Shown here piece after piece: positions 1-25,920 of a DNA stretch of 64,000 bases. A program made the position numbers and the translations under genes. Numbering within the stretch: position 1 is the stretch's first letter; every line of letters begins with the position of its first letter. Under the pieces are notes generated by a model that was given only the letters and a program-made list of their open reading frames with translations, had not been told where the DNA came from and did no database searches. Source of the stretch: Engraulis encrasicolus (taxonomy: Eukaryota > Chordata > Actinopteri > Clupeiformes > Engraulidae); NCBI RefSeq assembly GCF_034702125.1, contig NC_085866.1:21308187-21372186 (forward strand), in the 5' to 3' direction.

Positions 1-119
1 CGGCCGTTCGAGTGCGAATGCGTGTGTGTGTGTGTGTGTGTGTGTGCGTGTGCTTGCGTGCCTGTGTGTGTGTGTGCGGCCGTTCGAGTGCGTGTGTGTG
101 TATGCGTGTGTGTGCGTGC

Positions 120-172
<53 letters not shown>

Positions 173-285
173 CGCGGCCGTTCGAGTGCGAATGCGTGTG
201 TGTGTGTGCGTGTGCTTGCGTGCCTGTGTGTGTGTGTGTGTGTGCGCGGCCGTTCGAGTGCGTGTGTGTGTATGCGTGTGTGTGC

Positions 286-344
<59 letters not shown>

Positions 345-490
345 CGCGGCCGTTCGAGTGCGAATGCGTGTGTGTGTGTGTGTGTGCGTGTGCTTGCGTG
401 CCTGTGTGTGTGTGTGTGTGTGTGTGTGCGTGCGTGCGTGTGTGTGTGTATGCGTGTGCGTGCGTGCGTGCGCGCGTGCGCGTGAGTGCA

Positions 491-540
<50 letters not shown>
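1..540. repeat. Higher-order (GT)n minisatellite with an EagI-type block
   Basis: A (GT)n tract is interrupted by a block, CGGCCGTTCGAGTGCG, that starts at 1, 77, 175, 247 and 349. Two versions alternate: one continues AATGCG (1, 175, 349) and the other continues with GT then TATGCG (77, 247). The larger period is about 170-174 bases. This is a higher-order tandem array, not a plain dinucleotide repeat. It runs off the left edge and degrades into pure GT by 500-540. All three frames stay open only because (GT)n encodes Cys-Val; I see no coding evidence. Confidence 0.9.
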
Positions 541-542
<2 letters not shown>

Positions 543-698
543 TCTGTAACCTCTTGTCCTGTCACAGGTGTGGTCTCTGGAGGGACAACAGGAAAGTGTC
601 TGAAGTGGAGGGACAACCTCAACACGTGGGAAACCTCTACTGTAGTAATTGCGAGCCTTATGCAACTGTACACCTCCCCGCTCTTCTCTTCCTATAGA

Positions 699-955
699 TG
701 ACTAGAAATGCACCCAGAGAGTGCAGACCTCCACCAAGGAAGCTGTTTGATAGAACGTTTGAGTATGTTACACACCCTAGATTTTTTTCAAGTCTTTTTG
801 CCATGTTTTTGTGAAGTTAGAAACTGGAATGTCAAAATGTGCCCCTATCCCACAATGGTGAAGAATATATATTTTTTTAATTCCTGGATCCAGATCGTGA
901 TCCGGATCGCCCCCAAAATGTTTTCACTTGTTCCTTTCGTCATTTCCAACAACTG
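699..955. repeat. Interspersed repeat, family D, copy 1
   Basis: The stretch begins CTAGAAATGCACCCAGAGAG, followed by a CAGACCTCCACCAAGG motif. It ends with a segment reading CCTGGATCC...GGATCGCC...ACTTGTTCCT. The same order of motifs recurs at 9965-10260, so this is a dispersed repeat. I see no coding capacity. Class unknown to me; probably a non-autonomous transposon. Confidence 0.6.
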
Positions 956-1684
956 CACAAGTTGTACCATTTATTGTTGTGTCAATGGACAGTTAGAAGA
1001 CTGTTAGAGCAACACACTGGTAAACCTCTGCTACTGAATCCGCACACTGTTGCTGCTCACCTGACGAAAACCGCCTGAGGTCGAAACGTTGTGTTCAATA
1101 AATCGGTGAGCAGCGACAGTGTGCAGATTTTCCTTTCTTCTTTTACGCATGTTTGTTTGATCCAGCACCTGTTTTAGTGGATGTGCGCGCATCACGTACA
1201 CTACTTTTAAACCTCTGCTACTGACCTACTTGAGGATGCATCACAGACCTTTAAAAAATGTCTGGCTGTGCGCCAGGAATACGCTTGTCATCACATAACA
1301 AGCATAAATATCATACTCAAACATTCTATGTCACATTTAAGAATGATGTGCCGTGACAGTGGCACTAGTTGGTTGAATTGTTTACGTGTTGAACCGGTTT
1401 CGACAATGGATATGCTCTGTAACATCTTGATGTCCCCGCTCTGCTCCACTTCACTTCAACAGCAGCTGACAGAGATATTGAAGTAGTCCTTCAACACACT
1501 ACACATACAGTTGGCACCGCAGGTGCTTAAGGTTGAGCCCCGAGGCCATAACCTACTTAATAGAAATGCGTCAGGAGTGCCTTCACCCAAAATCTCTGTT
1601 GGTGACAATGCTAGCCACTATGCTGGTTACAATGCAACCACCAATTGCCAAACTAATTACAGTAGTTTATGAAAGCCGAAAAAA
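956..1684. other. No gene seen; contains a GTCGAAACGTTG repeat tail
   Basis: No exon-like sequence is visible. At about 1060-1110 there is CCTGAGGTCGAAACGTTG followed by CAATAAATCG. This GAAACGTT-plus-AATAAA arrangement resembles dispersed repeat tails also glimpsed at 4925 and near 50670. The rest is unassigned AT-rich DNA. Confidence 0.4.
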
Positions 1685-1993
1685 AGCCTTATTGGGAAAC
1701 TCCAACTCCCATTGTCATTGTGACACAGCACTCCACAGCACGTAAGTGAACACTGCACACTTCACACAACAAAATTGCATTTATGCCTCACCCGTGCAAG
1801 GGGGCAGCCCTCAATGGCACCCCAAGGGAGCAGTGCGGCAGGACGTTACCATGCTCAGGGTACCTCAGTCATGGAGGAGGATGAGGGAGACCACTGGTTA
1901 ATCACTCCCCCCACCAATCTGGCAGGTAGGGAGTCGAACCAGCAACCTTTGGGCTACCAGTCTGATGCTCTAACTGCTTACCCATGACTGCCC
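1685..1993 (-). mobile_element. tRNA-headed SINE, family A, copy 1
   Basis: Read on the minus strand, this begins with a tRNA-like head: GGCAGTCATGGGTAAGC, then a box B with the core GGTTCGACTCC. It passes through a conserved body (AGTGATTAACCAGTGG, TACCCTGAGCATGGTA, GGGCTGCCCCCTTGCA) and ends in GACAATGGGAGTTGGAGT. Four other full copies and a fragment lie in this window. It is a Pol III retroposon, not a functional tRNA gene. Confidence 0.85.
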
Positions 1994-2620
1994 ATCAATT
2001 GGCTAGCAACGTGTACATGTTGTGAAACACGTTCCAGTACCTAGCAAGTGCAGTGATGATTTTATTAAGCCATAATCACCTTTGAATACGTTTCAAACTG
2101 GATATTGTTTAAATGTATATTGTTTTGGACAAGAGCTCTTCAATTGTACTACCATTATGTTCTGCAAAACAGAAGTGAGTACACCCTTACTCAATGACAC
2201 CTTCTCCGAATGTGTTACTTTTTATAGTTACCCATTAGGTCACAATGAAAGTATTTACCAACTTTAATCACTTGTGATTTTGACCTCAGCTGTAAACACC
2301 ACAAACCTGTCCCATGCCCTGGCAGGCTACAACATGCTCTCATCAAGAAAATTAAGACAAATTGTCCTGCTGTCATGTGAAGTGAACCATTTGGAAGAAG
2401 GGACATGTGTTTACAACATCTCAGATTACTGCTAAGAAAACACACTCACACAATGCTGTGGATGATTGACATTGCTTTGCTATCACCACAAGCGGCTACG
2501 ACATTGGTAATTACACAAAATGCTAAAACTTCCATTGACAATAAGGTTAATAAGTGTTCTGCAAATGTGAATCATGTCACCAACCAATACAACTTCCTGT
2601 ACCTACCCTGCTCACAACTT
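1994..2620. other. Unassigned DNA; no gene seen
   Basis: AT-rich sequence with no exon-like open frame, splice-site pairing or recognisable repeat. Confidence 0.4.
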
Positions 2621-2628
2621 GTCACAAC

Positions 2629-3634
2629 CAGTGCTGGGAAAGTTACTTTGAAAAAGTAACTAATTACAAGTATCAGTTACTTCTCCAAAAAGTAATTGCG
2701 TTAGTAACTGCATTACTTCACCATAAAAGTAACTAGTTACCAGGAAAATTATTTTTTTGCGTTACTTTTTTTCCCTTAAAATGTAAAAGAAACGAAAGAA
2801 CAGTTAAATGGGGTTTTCATCCTTGTTCTGTGATATTATTTTGGCTGTGATGTTATTTTTGCTTAAGATGCTACTATCAAATATCTTCATGACCTAGGCC
2901 TATTATCAGTGATGAATGTTAATCCAATTCTTCACAACGTATTTAGGGATGTGATTTCTCTTCCACAAGATGGATGCTACTGCTACTGCTACTACTCCGA
3001 CCCCACAGTGGATAGGGGAGACATGGTTTCAACCACATACCTGGCAATTATTTTCCTGAGCTCACTCGTGTCCTGAGAAATCAGGTTTGGCTTGCCTCTG
3101 TCTCCCTTTTCGCTGTAGCTGAAACTAGACGTGGAGGGGGGGGGGGCACCATGCGAAGTTGAGAGGTGCTCAGTGAAATTAGAGTCGCTCGTTACGGACA
3201 TAACTTTGTCTCCAATGCACATATACTTTGGATATAAACATTATTGCATTTGACTGCAAATGATTCCCGTATTTACTGTTGGAACATGCAACCTCGCGGC
3301 TTTACTGCCGTTGTATCTTCTATACTTTATGCGCTCCCTGCACTGTGTGTAGAATGACCTGTGTTTACGCGCGTGAGAGCAAGATAGCCGACACCCCGTC
3401 CACTTAACACCTTTTAGCAAATCATATTCAGCTATTTTGCCTGCAAAGGGTGAATGCCTGCAAAGGGTGAATGTGAGCATATTAAAAGCCGGCTTGGTAC
3501 AGATTTATGCGGCGTTGCCATTTGCTCCTTGATTATGGAGTTATGGATAAAGTAATTAAGTAATTATTTCGTTACTCAAAATGAGGCTCCGTTAGTAACG
3601 GCGTTATACTCTAACGCCATTACTCCCAGTACTG
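2629..3634. mobile_element. hAT transposon, deleted copy with transposase remnant
   Basis: The element starts CAGTGCTGGGAAAGTTAC and ends CCATTACTCCCAGTACTG, so the termini are inverted repeats (CAGTGCTGGG against CAGTACTGGG). It is flanked by an exact 8-bp duplication, GTCACAAC, at 2621-2628 and 3635-3642, which is the hAT hallmark. Inside on the minus strand, 3222-2992 encodes a piece resembling the start of BED-type hAT transposases: FTEHLSTSH (linker after a BED finger) and YVVETMSPLSTVGSE (the usual I-V-x-x-M-x-PLSTVE motif). The catalytic part is missing, so it cannot move itself. Confidence 0.9.
2992..3222 (-). pseudogene. hAT transposase fragment (BED-type family)
   Basis: A 76-codon open frame within the hAT element at 2629-3634. 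The residues LTxHLxTxH-like and PLSTV-S are typical of the region just after the BED zinc finger in fish hAT transposases. The cysteines of the BED finger and the DDE residues are not present in the frame, so this is a dead remnant. The family assignment comes from memory of motifs and agrees with the 8-bp target duplication of the element. Confidence 0.6.
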
Positions 3635-3642
3635 GTCACAAC

Positions 3643-4880
3643 CCACAACTTCAGTCAGTGTCCAGGAAAAACATACATATCATCAAACGTTAAAACCAGG
3701 ACAATCAGGTAGAACCAGGACAGGTGGCAACACTACCATAGGTAGCAAAAAGTTTTGGTGAAGGCAAAGCAAATGTTGTGCAAAGTGTGTGCTAGATTTT
3801 GTAACTTGTCCTGTCTTGCACTTTGATGTCAGTCTGTAAATGTCAGTCCTGTGTACGTCTATGGCCTTCATGGTATAAAGAAAGAAACGTAATTTCAATT
3901 TCCTTGTATGACCTGTGCATATGAAGAAACTGACAATAAAAGCTGACTTGACTTGACTTGACTAGATCCTTGGGACAGCAAAGATCCCTTGGTGACAGGT
4001 GGTGCAGATTCCTGAAGGTCGATTGCTGCCTTCAGCAACGTGTCATGCAACACCCTCCACCTGGGCAGGTCAGGTCAGAGGTCAGAGATCACTCACCTAG
4101 CAACCCTGCAGGCTCAATATCACTTAACCCATTTCATCCTAAGGCACCTGCAAAAAAGGCCTGCTTAATGCCTTTAAGGAAAAGGTGCCCTCTTCCTATT
4201 AAAAACTAAATATCTCGGCCTCCGAAGCACATAAAAAACATGAAATGAGTTGTATTTAAAAGCTAAGACCCTCATCTTGCATTAGAATATGTTCATTCAG
4301 TTTTAACATATCCACATTTCTAATAAAAAAAGCTAAAATCTCCGAATGCAGCATACAATGTTCCAGTGTGCATTACAAAGCTCAGAAAAAGGCTTTGGTG
4401 ATCTATTCATAACCAAATTTATCAATCTATTCATGTTACCAATCTATTCATGTTTGATCTTTCTCATCTATGATGAGTGAATCATCGTTTTGGTTAAATG
4501 CTGCTTCACACAACTCTATTTGCCCATGTTTGAATCATGACTACACTGCGGGACAAACCCCACCATCTGAACAGCTTCAGAGCACGGCTCCATCAAAGGG
4601 TTAACTTTGTAGAAGACCGACAAAGGGCTTCTAAAGAACACTGGCAACATTTCTGGCACATTCCTGGAACAAATAACAGCAATAAATATTTATTATAGGT
4701 TCCAACAAGTTTGACCTGACAGACAAGGACGACTGCAGTAGTAAAAACATAAAGTGGTAAGGAGGAGGGTGGAGATGATTCAGATGATTCAATGATTCAG
4801 ACTTTTGGAAGAGGAAACCAACGCACACCAGAGGTTTCGAGGTGCAGGTAGTCGGTGCAAGATCACTTTCTGAGAGGAGG
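3643..4880. other. Unassigned DNA with a retroposon tail at 3915-3964
   Basis: At 3925-3964 the sequence reads ACTGACAATAAAAGC then tandem TGACT units (GACTTGACTTGACTTGACTA). This is the form of a LINE 3' end, with an AATAAA-like signal followed by a short tandem tail. The rest of the stretch is AT-rich and shows no gene. Confidence 0.45.
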
Positions 4881-5020
4881 ATACCGCACACTCTTGTCCA
4901 TCGTGCATAATTTTATTTACAGAAACAACGTTTCGGCCGTGTGGCCTTTCTCAAATTTGAGTCTGATTCAGAGTGTCAGAGTTAGACATATAGATAGTCA
5001 GAGATGCATTTGGTCTTATC

Positions 5021-5198
5021 CAGGGCTCTAAATTAACTTTTTTCAGCACTAGCCAAAATGGTTTGTAAATGTTAATCTTACTAGCCAAACACACACTCAC
5101 TAATGGATAAAAGTGGCTAGTAAGGTGGGCTTTTCTACCTGCCAAATTGAAATTTCACCAACATTTGGATGATAGGCTGCTGTTAATTTAGAGCACTG
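5021..5198. mobile_element. hAT-like MITE (CAGGGCTCTAAATTAA family), copy 1
   Basis: Termini are CAGGGCTCTAAATTAA and TTAATTTAGAGCACTG, which are inverted repeats. The flanks GTCTTATC (5013-5020) and GTCTTAAT (5199-5206) are a decayed 8-bp duplication (6 of 8). A sister copy with a perfect duplication lies at 51543-51697. Non-coding. Confidence 0.75.
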
Positions 5199-5760
5199 GT
5201 CTTAATGTACCCACTTTGGTTTCGATGCATTGCAGCATGCCAGTTTTAGCAATAGGCAATTGACTAGAAAAGCACCGAAATTCAAGAGGGTCCCATGTCT
5301 GTATTTCGCCTAGGTCATGGTAGTGCTGCTGCATGCTGCTGCATTCTGAACAAGGGTGTTAGTGATAGTACATTTTCGGAAGTTAGACATAGAGTTAAAA
5401 CAATGCATGATTATGTGTACCTCTATTGCTGAGCCATTTACCCAACCTGCTAAGCATGGTTATCATCACTTCTGCCAAACATTAGGTAGGTCAGCAAGTT
5501 AATGATGGCCAAAGCCTTAGGACTAGTAGCAAAGAGACAACAACACAGGTCTACGGCAGAAGAGGAAGAATAAACAGTACTTAAGTACTAATGGCAGTGT
5601 GTGTGTGCGTGTGTGTGTGCACGCGTGTGCATACATGAGTGTGTGTGTGTGTGTGTGTTTGTTGTGTAATGGTGAGTTTGGAGGTCATCTCAGTTTAGGG
5701 ATGCGGATCAGTAACTGAACGTTTAAGGAAGTGTTTGTATTGGCTGGCTTTGGCCAATGT
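5199..5760. other. Unassigned DNA; short GT tract
   Basis: No gene seen. A broken GT/GC repeat lies at about 5598-5660. Confidence 0.4.
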
Positions 5761-5768
5761 ATATGCAA

Positions 5769-6962
5769 CAGAGCATGGCAACCCGACCGAAGCCCGACGG
5801 GCCGGGTCGGAACCCGACGGGCCGGGCCGGACTCGGACAAAAAAAATAGAATATCTGTCGGACTCGGGTCGGGCTCGGGCTTGAACCAAACAGACATTGT
5901 GAAAATTGTAAGCAATCAGAGGAAACGTTTCAGTTCATGCAAACGGCAGTGGCAACATGGACGCTCACTCCCAGTCAGCCGAGCAGGAATGCCGAGTCAA
6001 CTTGCTTTCTTAATAAGCGCCAAATACAGTTGTCAGTGAACGCGTGGTCTTTTGTTGTAGGCCTAGTGTAGGCCATGTTTTAGCATGCCTTCGGTGCTGT
6101 CTTAAATGTTGAACATAAAATGACGAAGTTTGTCACTGCATTGCTCGCCAAGGATTACATTTCCAGCAAGGGGTAGCAAGGAGCATAATATGGATTAAAG
6201 AAGACGCACACGCTACGTGGAGTTGCCTAAGGTAGGGGCGAAGAGGTTTCCTGTTACTACTTTGTCCGCTGTGACATTTCATGTCCTTCACGTAGGTTCT
6301 TAATTCTTGTCACTTTTACTGTAGCCTACAGTTGTAACTATGCGCGTGCAACCTTTCCTGATTTTATATTGACCGCATGGACATCAGGGGAAATGACATT
6401 CTCTTGGAGGGCCGAACAGGCTACTGTTCTTCGGGGTGAACTTATAGCCCATCCTTCTTAACGACAAGGAGTGGCATCTTCACCGGCTCGCGGGGATTTA
6501 TTTGCACTAACAGTAACGTAAGAAATGCGTCCATAGCCGCGCTGACTGCATCCAAACCGTATTCGTTAGTTTTCGCCTTTCTTATCCTCTCACGCCCCTC
6601 CCATGCATTTGATCACAGCACCCAACATCTCTGGTCTAACCGAAAGAAACATAAGGTGCGCTGTCACATGTATGCCTGTGTTTATACTTACTATGCGTGC
6701 GTAACTAAATTAGGCTACAGCAAATTGCCTCATCCTAGTTGCCTATCCTGGCTATTTATCACGTGCTATTTTGAGTATGAAGGAGGCCACATAGAAAATA
6801 TTGCTTGCGCACAGGTTCTGTTGTTATTACAGTGGTCTCGGGCTTCGGACGGGTTCGGACACAAACATTTTAATTAGTCTCGGGCTCGGGTCGGGGTTGA
6901 TCACTTTTCTGTCGGCTGAGGGCCGGGCTCGGACAGAAAAAACCGGCCCGAGCCACGCTCTA
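5769..6962. mobile_element. hAT-type non-autonomous element, 1.2 kb, GC-rich ends
   Basis: The left end is CAGAGCATGG and the right end is CCACGCTCTA, so the termini are CAGAGCATGG against TAGAGCGTGG. An exact 8-bp duplication, ATATGCAA, sits at 5761-5768 and 6963-6970. The subterminal regions are oddly GC-rich, with repeated CCCGACGG, GGGCCGGG and CGGGCTCGGG motifs on both sides and an AT-rich middle. No transposase frame is seen. The GC-rich ends explain the spurious Arg/Pro-rich open frames here. Confidence 0.85.
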
Positions 6963-7263
6963 ATATGCAAGGCCTGAAAGGTGTTCATGTTGCAGAGAGA
7001 TGACCATCATCAAATGGGGCCAGTGTCTATGTCTCTTACTGTTACAAAAATGTAGGCCAACACAATATTAACAAGTGAAGACTTAAGCCCTTTGATGTAT
7101 GCATTACATTTAAAAGTGTCAAATACTGTATTAGCAAAAGGCTATCGACCCAGTGAAGTCAAAAGACCTAAATAGCTAACGGGACTTCTTTTTGGGGCTT
7201 GAAAACGACAATACATTTTCAAGCTTTCAAGCTACAAAAAGAAGTCCAGCTGCCTAAAACGTA

Positions 7264-7810
7264 ACTTTCATTATCTCATAAAATTAGATGTCAGCCCAGC
7301 GATGTATGGGTCCAACGATAAACGTATTACTCTTGTGATGTATCGGCCCAGTGAGATATCACAGTGCAGTGATGTATTGGCGCCAATATCAATGCAGTGA
7401 TGTATCACCTCAGTGAATAACATATTATCCAAGTGATGCATTGGCCCGATGATATACGTATTAGCATAGTGACGTATTGGCCAGGGCTTGACACTAGCAC
7501 CTTTCAACTGGCCAAATGCTGGTAAGACTTGGCTAGTAACAATTTCAGTCTCACTAGTCACTTTGACAGGTAACTTATTCTTTGGTGTGACAAATCACAG
7601 TAGTTGCTGCAATTAATTGCTGCAAGAATATTCTACAGAAAAAACGGAGAATAAAGCTCTGGTTAGCAGAAAGACTAAATAGCTAGTGACCAGGGAAAAC
7701 CACTAATAGCTACAGTGGCCAGTGATCATAAAAGTTAACGTCAAGCCCTGATGTTGGCCCAGTGAGATATCACAGTGCAGTGCTGTATCGGGCCAATACT
7801 CGGGCAGAAG
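7264..7810. repeat. Degenerate tandem repeat (CAGTGATGTATTGGCC-like)
   Basis: Diverged units of about 30-40 bases containing AGTGATGTATCGGCCCAG, CAGTGATGTATTGGCG and CCCAGTGAGATATCACAG run from 7280 to 7480 and resume at 7751-7800 after a transposon insertion. I see no gene in it. Confidence 0.65.
7482..7750. mobile_element. hAT-like MITE inserted in the tandem repeat
   Basis: Begins CAGGGCTTGACACTAGC and ends GTTAACGTCAAGCCCTG, an inverted-repeat pair. The flanking octamers GTATTGGC and ATGTTGGC match at 6 of 8 positions and fall inside the surrounding tandem repeat, so the insertion is younger than the array. Related in its ends to the CAGGGCTCTAAATT family. Confidence 0.7.
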
Positions 7811-7964
7811 GCTTCGGCGTTCCGTTTAGTATTGTGAAGGTCTTCTTTGGTTAGACGTAACTTAGAAATGTTCGATGAAATCCAAGGCACTCTTCGTCTT
7901 CATTAAAAAGCTTTTACCGGTAATTAAACGTAGCTAGTTGATATTTGAACTAATCTTGACTCAC

Positions 7965-22400
<14,436 letters not shown>

Positions 22401-22434
22401 TTCATATTGGATTATTTTGGCTGCCTTGCCGTCA

Positions 22435-24940
22435 CTAAAATCACAAAAACCTCTCTGTTATAGTACCTACAAACAAGCAATAGTCAACGCTTCTCAACAC
22501 ATGTATAACTTGTAGCACTTGTTGTTTCTTCCAAGAAACATTTTCACAGCACTGCCTGGGGCATTCTTCTTAGATCCAAAAACGCAAACAAAACAAAAAA
22601 AGAGGGGTTTTTTTCCTCAACCGAATTGCTCCCGGGGGACACTGACTTGACACGTCTCAAAATTATGTTCATGTCAACCTGTTTAAACACGTTGATCTAC
22701 ATGACTGAATGACGTGCTCTACTGTATAAGTACCATGCTATTATTATGAACAGTGGTATGCAGTGGACATTTGTGGACATTTTGAGGGGCAGGTGCTCAA
22801 GGGCGGGCAGGGGGCATGTGGACCTTCCAGGAGTCTTACTAGAGGCTAATAGAGGCTATATTATATCTGGGCACTATTGAGACAAGCTTTTGAACATGCT
22901 TCATCAAGCATTTGGAGATGATCATGTCCACATGGACTACGGTACATTGTGACAAAAAACAACAAGAACAACAATCACAAAGAAATTTCAAAAGGGGCAT
23001 TTTTATCCAGTAGGGCAAAAGAGCAGGTATTTTAGCACCACCTGGCCCCTATCTGTGCACAGTGATTATGAATTACAATACACGGCCCGTCTTCATTCTG
23101 TGGAATGCACCGTTCATTTGAATGGCTCTGCCCAACCCTCTCTGGCATACTTTGAACTTACAAACATTAGTTACTTTTTTTCTTTCCAAGAACACACACA
23201 GGTAATAAATGCAGCTTCCAAGCATCAGTCACCCATAAAGCAATTCTTGTTACAAGTTAATCACTCCTGGTAAACGTTCTATCTCTTTCGAACTCGTTAC
23301 AACAACCCCTTGACCACCAAGGCTGTAGCAGCTGTTGGCAAACCGCAGTCATCGTAAATTTTTAATCCTGCTGCGTCTCAAGAGCCGCTGAACCGGAACG
23401 CTGTCAGCAAATTGCTTTTTTTTCAGGGAACATGGTTAAATTTTGATCAAAGTAAAAAAAAAGACCTGTCCTACCGTATATGATACAGTTGTCCCACAAA
23501 AACTAGCTGATGGACTAAAAGTGAGTTTGCAGGTCTGAGCCCCAGCTGTTTCTCTAGCATTTAGGCTACAGTAATATGAGGCACACAACTGCAATCACAC
23601 ATTTTAACCTTCTATCAACTTTGTAGCAATAGTTCAAATTGATTGTCCTTTTAAATCATTTTTACAAACAAAACAGCCTGAGGTGGACTTCAGTGGACTT
23701 AACACGGTAAAATCAATGGCCGATGCGGTAACGCACTGCCCTAAAGCACTTGACCCATTCAATTGGCCACAGACACCCTGGTTTGAATCCCACCTTGGTC
23801 AGGTCGGAGGTCAAAGTCACAGAAAGATAAATATACAGAAAACATACTCACTTAAAAAAAATGTACAAAATAAAACAGAAGAGTAAGATGTCCGGTAAAG
23901 TAATGAGGCTATCTGCATATATGTGTCTTATGTCATGAGGGGAGGCGAGGGCCTTTAATTATTGATTGGAGTAAATTGATCCTCCATCCGTAAGGTCAGC
24001 ATGTTTCTTCCGACCTTCACCATCGACCACTTGCCTTTTTACTTAACCCTTTCATGCAAGGACCTCTGTTATAACTTGACTGTCACCAAATGACAATGAC
24101 CATGTCTCACCAATGTCATTGCAATGCTGTTATGATGTAGTTGAGCTTTTTAAGCAAACAGTGAGTGGGACTGCCTGCGACCCCATCTGCATGAAAGAGC
24201 TTAAGGTTGGCCGAGACAGGGGGCCACTACACTTTGAACTTAGGACACACTGTACGTTTGCCCTCTACAGCACATCCATGCCTGGGCTTCTGAACCATGT
24301 TGTGCTGTGTTTTTCCATTCTTTTATCGTGGTTAACAATTAGCTACACATTTTCAGGATGATGCGTTGTCTATCAACATGTCAATGGACCTGAGGGGTGG
24401 TGTCTGACTCTGCAGGATGCAGCCTGATTATCATCGACGTTCAAATCTCTTCGAGACTTGGTCTGACCAAGAGCATAACGATTAACATATCCCAAACGGC
24501 ATGGTTGACCTGCCTCCCTTGGTTTGCTTATGGTTGTTTGCTTACCGACAAAGTCAGAGGAGTTCCTGTATTTTCGGGAACTCAGAAAGTACTTGCATTG
24601 CTCTTGACCTGACTAGTTGCAACGCTGAAAGTATTGCGTCACTAGGAGGGCACAGCCTGGCTAGGTGTCTGCAGGATGCGGACAGAGCCTAGAGAGTACA
24701 TTTGATGTCTAGTACTCTGGAGGCTGCATGCAAAGGCACATGCAGATGGCCTGGGTTCTTGGGTCAGTGGGTTTATTCAAATAAACACCCAGCTGTGAGC
24801 TAGCTAACCAGGCGCCGCACCGGCCACTTCCCCTGTGTCTCCATACCACTACCTGCCTCAACAGCTGATGTGTGCAAACGCAAACCACCAAACAACCAAA
24901 GACCTGACGGGATCCGGGACAGTCTCACGTCCAAATGCAG
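22435..24940. other. Upstream slc16a4 intron, mostly unassigned
   Basis: No exon recognised. At 23690-23830 a tRNA-like box B (GGTTTGAATCCCA) and GGTCAGGTCGGAGG suggest a SINE remnant. No other element was resolved. Confidence 0.4.
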
Positions 24941-24949
24941 ACATTAGAG

Positions 24950-25239
24950 CAGTGGTTCTTAACCTTTTTTTCTTAAAGCTCCCCCGTATCTGTGCCCAAG
25001 ACAAGCCATGCACCCCCAGCCCAAACTTCTACACGTGTACAGGCACTAAAAAAATATTTAAGTGATTAATATTACAATGATACATTAATCAATATCTTAA
25101 AATAGGGACCAAAACATGTTTTAATTTAGTTTTGATTTAGCCTAACTATAATGTTCCCAAGCAGAAATTGGTCACAACCTCAACACAAACAAAATTCTGC
25201 GCACCCCCTGGAATCTCTGGCGCACCCCAGCAACCACTG
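24950..25239. mobile_element. hAT-type MITE, CAGTGGTTCTTAACC family, copy 1
   Basis: Left CAGTGGTTCTTAACCTTT, right CGCACCCCAGCAACCACTG. Exact 8-bp duplication CATTAGAG at 24942-24949 and 25240-25247. Its body matches 42562-42885 (AAGTGATTAAT, TTTTGATTTRGCCTAA, CTCAACACAAACAA). Confidence 0.92.
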
Positions 25240-25822
25240 CATTAGAGCCTGCTTTTGGCCATGTTTCTGATAAGAAGTTTGGTGTGCAGAGTGCATAAGG
25301 ACGGGCTTGAGTACAATACCCCACTTAATATTAAATATTACCTATCAAAGAAAGGCCTTGTGGGTAGGCCAATTATCCAAATGCTATAACACACTGCATA
25401 GAAGTGTCTCTCTAGCGCCATTTCTGAGATCCCTTTCATGTTTTTGACTGCCGTGTTGTTGGTTGTTGTGAGTCACTGCAATTAAATATGACCATATGCA
25501 TTCATCACCCAACCACAAATAACAAAAAAATAGGGGGCTTGTGTAGAGGTGTATGGTGGGAAATCTTGTTTTAACAACCTACATGTATATACCAGGAAAT
25601 TTCAACCTGGAAAAACAACCACAGTGCTTTAAGCATACAACCAAACCAGTCCTGATCCAGACCTGTCAAGGGGATACATGTCAATAGCGGTATGAACCAG
25701 TTTAATCTGACAGCTAATGCATTCAATATAATTTAATCGTTGTTTTGAAATATCAAACTCCAGAAAGAACTCTGGTGCTCTGTTAAAATGTTTTCAACCA
25801 ATCCGTCCAATGTGGCAAATCA

Positions 25823-25861
25823 AAACCCTAACCCTAACCCTAACCCTAACCCTAACCCTAG
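25823..25861. repeat. Interstitial telomere repeat (CCCTAA)n
   Basis: About six uninterrupted CCCTAA units, i.e. TTAGGG on the minus strand, between ordinary unique sequence. Confidence 0.97.
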
Positions 25862-25920
25862 AGGTGCTACTGTAGTGTTGCAATGGCTTAGTAACACAGC
25901 TCAATGGGTAACTCGAACTG

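Noticed and set aside
12..697. Three overlapping open frames rich in Cys-Val-Cys-Val
   Set aside because: They arise from (GT)n, which has no stop codon in any frame. No conservation or splice context.
7271..7561. 96-codon minus-strand frame as the missing slc16a4 exon
   Set aside because: The residues do not resemble MCT helices 11-12, and the stretch is a degenerate tandem repeat with a MITE in it.
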